DNA of 6,131 bases from an uncultured Hymenobacter sp. (GTDB lineage: Bacteria > Bacteroidota > Bacteroidia > Cytophagales > Hymenobacteraceae): the NCBI GenBank assembly GCA_937871705.1, contig CALMOO010000457.1:1-6131 (forward strand), written 5' to 3'. How positions within the stretch are numbered: position 1 is the first letter of the stretch; every line of letters begins with the position of its first letter. This document shows, piece after piece, positions 5,657 to 6,131 of this stretch. The notes under the pieces were generated by a model that was not told the origin of the DNA, ran no database searches, and worked only from the letters and a program-made list of their open reading frames with translations. The position numbers and the translations under genes were made by a program.

Positions 5657-5673
5657 TCGTGGTTTTTGTAATA
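5657..5673 (-). repeat. third iteron near the par side, inverse orientation
   Basis: The reverse complement of TATTACAAAAACCACGA, matching all 17 positions and sharing the flank (TAGAT) of the copy at 5616-5632. The two same-way copies are 41 bases apart, not a multiple of the 22/23-bp step in the main array. Confidence 0.85.
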
Positions 5674-5712
5674 GATGGGTGGCCCGGCCCGCTGCCTTAA
5701 CCTCCCTGGCCG

Positions 5713-5730
5713 GTACGGAACTGCCCGTAC
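5713..5730. repeat. short inverted repeat in the origin region
   Basis: GTACGG and CCGTAC separated by six bases. It lies between the inverted iterons and the AT-rich stretch. Function unknown; no T-run follows. Confidence 0.35.
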
Positions 5731-5814
5731 GACACCATATCGCAAATCACTTATTCTTTTAAAGATTTGATTTTCAATGCCTTATAGGGCATAAGTTCTT
5801 TTTACCCCGCGGCC

Positions 5815-5831
5815 TATTACAAAAACCACGA
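5815..5831 (+). repeat. solitary iteron
   Basis: A perfect 17-bp core TATTACAAAAACCACGA, preceded by GCGGCC, the same 6-base spacer seen in the tandem array at the right end. It lies about 200 bases before that array, splitting the AT-rich region in two. Confidence 0.85.
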
Positions 5832-5938
5832 ATGCCGCCCCCTTAAATAGCCTCCCTACCGCCCCCAGAGAGGTGAGTTGCTTTCCACTGCCTTGTCAAC
5901 CCTGCCTGGACTAAATTCTTAAAAAAAACCACCTTTTG

Positions 5939-5951
5939 CCGGTTTAACCGG
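5939..5951. repeat. 13-base palindrome
   Basis: CCGGTT and AACCGG around a central T, within AT-rich DNA 80 bases before the tandem iterons. It could be a protein-binding site for the initiator or another origin factor. Confidence 0.4.
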
Positions 5952-6030
5952 AGGTTATAAGATTTATACCTCTTTATAAGGTTTACTGTCTCTGTAACTA
6001 TTTGTAAATCAATATTTTGAATAGCTCATC

Positions 6031-6131
6031 CATTACAAAAACCACGAGCAGCTATTACAAAAACCACGAGCGGCCTATTACAAAAACCACGAGCAGCTAT
6101 TACAAAAACCACGAGCGGCCTATTACAAAAA
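6031..6131 (+). repeat. tandem iteron array of the replication origin (continues past the window)
   Basis: Direct copies of TATTACAAAAACCACGA begin at 6031 (first base C), 6053, 6076, 6098 and 6121, the last cut by the window end. Spacers alternate strictly between GCAGC (5 bases) and GCGGCC (6 bases), so two iterons form a 45-bp super-repeat. Iterons of this length and ~22-bp step mark theta-replicating plasmids whose Rep initiator binds them on one face of the helix. The rep gene is expected to the right, outside the window. Confidence 0.93.

Larger units (their letters stand above)
5741..6030. other. AT-rich parts of the replication origin
   Basis: Two A/T-rich stretches (5741-5805 and 5911-6025) lie between iterons and have no coding potential. 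The first contains CTTAT-AGGGC-ATAAG (5781-5795). The second contains an A-run (5921-5928), the palindrome CCGGTTTAACCGG (5939-5951) and two TTATAAG copies (5955-5961, 5974-5980). These suit duplex unwinding next to initiator-bound iterons. No convincing DnaA box (TTATCCACA type) was found on either strand. Confidence 0.5.

Noticed and set aside
5741..6030. DnaA boxes
   Set aside because: No match close to TTATCCACA on either strand in the AT-rich origin DNA.
6031..6131. CRISPR array
   Set aside because: Spacers are only 5-6 bases and identical in alternation; these are plasmid iterons.

Overview
The window looks like the maintenance region, plus part of the cargo, of a plasmid from a GC-rich Bacteroidota, most probably Hymenobacter or a close relative. 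This is inferred from GC-rich codon use alternating with AT-rich control regions, the lack of clear Shine-Dalgarno sites, an IS5-family element of the type common in that group, and an iteron origin beside a par locus. No taxonomic marker gene is present.

Left part (1-2441): the tail of one reading frame (1-123); a 448-residue papain-like (peptidase C39-like) cysteine peptidase homologue (198-1544) whose coding character starts upstream of its first standard start codon; and a compact caspase-like (peptidase C14) protein (1626-2441). All lie on the + strand. Two adjacent cysteine-protease folds suggest a protease-based conflict or defence cassette, which is inference.

Middle (2442-4018): about 790 bases with no convincing gene, holding a possible 26-codon gene remnant and a 12-bp inverted repeat. 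Then comes a decayed IS5-family element (3231-4018) with imperfect 13-bp ends and a minus-strand transposase broken by a stop, a deletion, frameshifts and loss of a catalytic Asp.

Right part (4019-5525): a compact type Ib-like partition locus. A ParA ATPase without an N-terminal HTH (4297-5076) is followed by a 115-residue ribbon-helix-helix centromere-binding candidate (5178-5525). Four arrays of a GCAATA/TATTGC hexamer at exact 9-bp spacing surround it: one beyond the IS, one beside the IS, one just before parA, and one that overlaps the 3' end of parA and encodes its last residues. These are the best candidates for the centromere (parS) and operator. The IS sits between two of them.

Right end (5526-6131): an iteron origin. 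A 17-bp iteron (TATTACAAAAACCACGA) appears as an inverted pair, a further inverted copy, a solitary copy, and a tandem array with alternating 5- and 6-bp spacers that runs off the window. AT-rich DNA lies between. The replication initiator gene is not in the window and is expected to its right.
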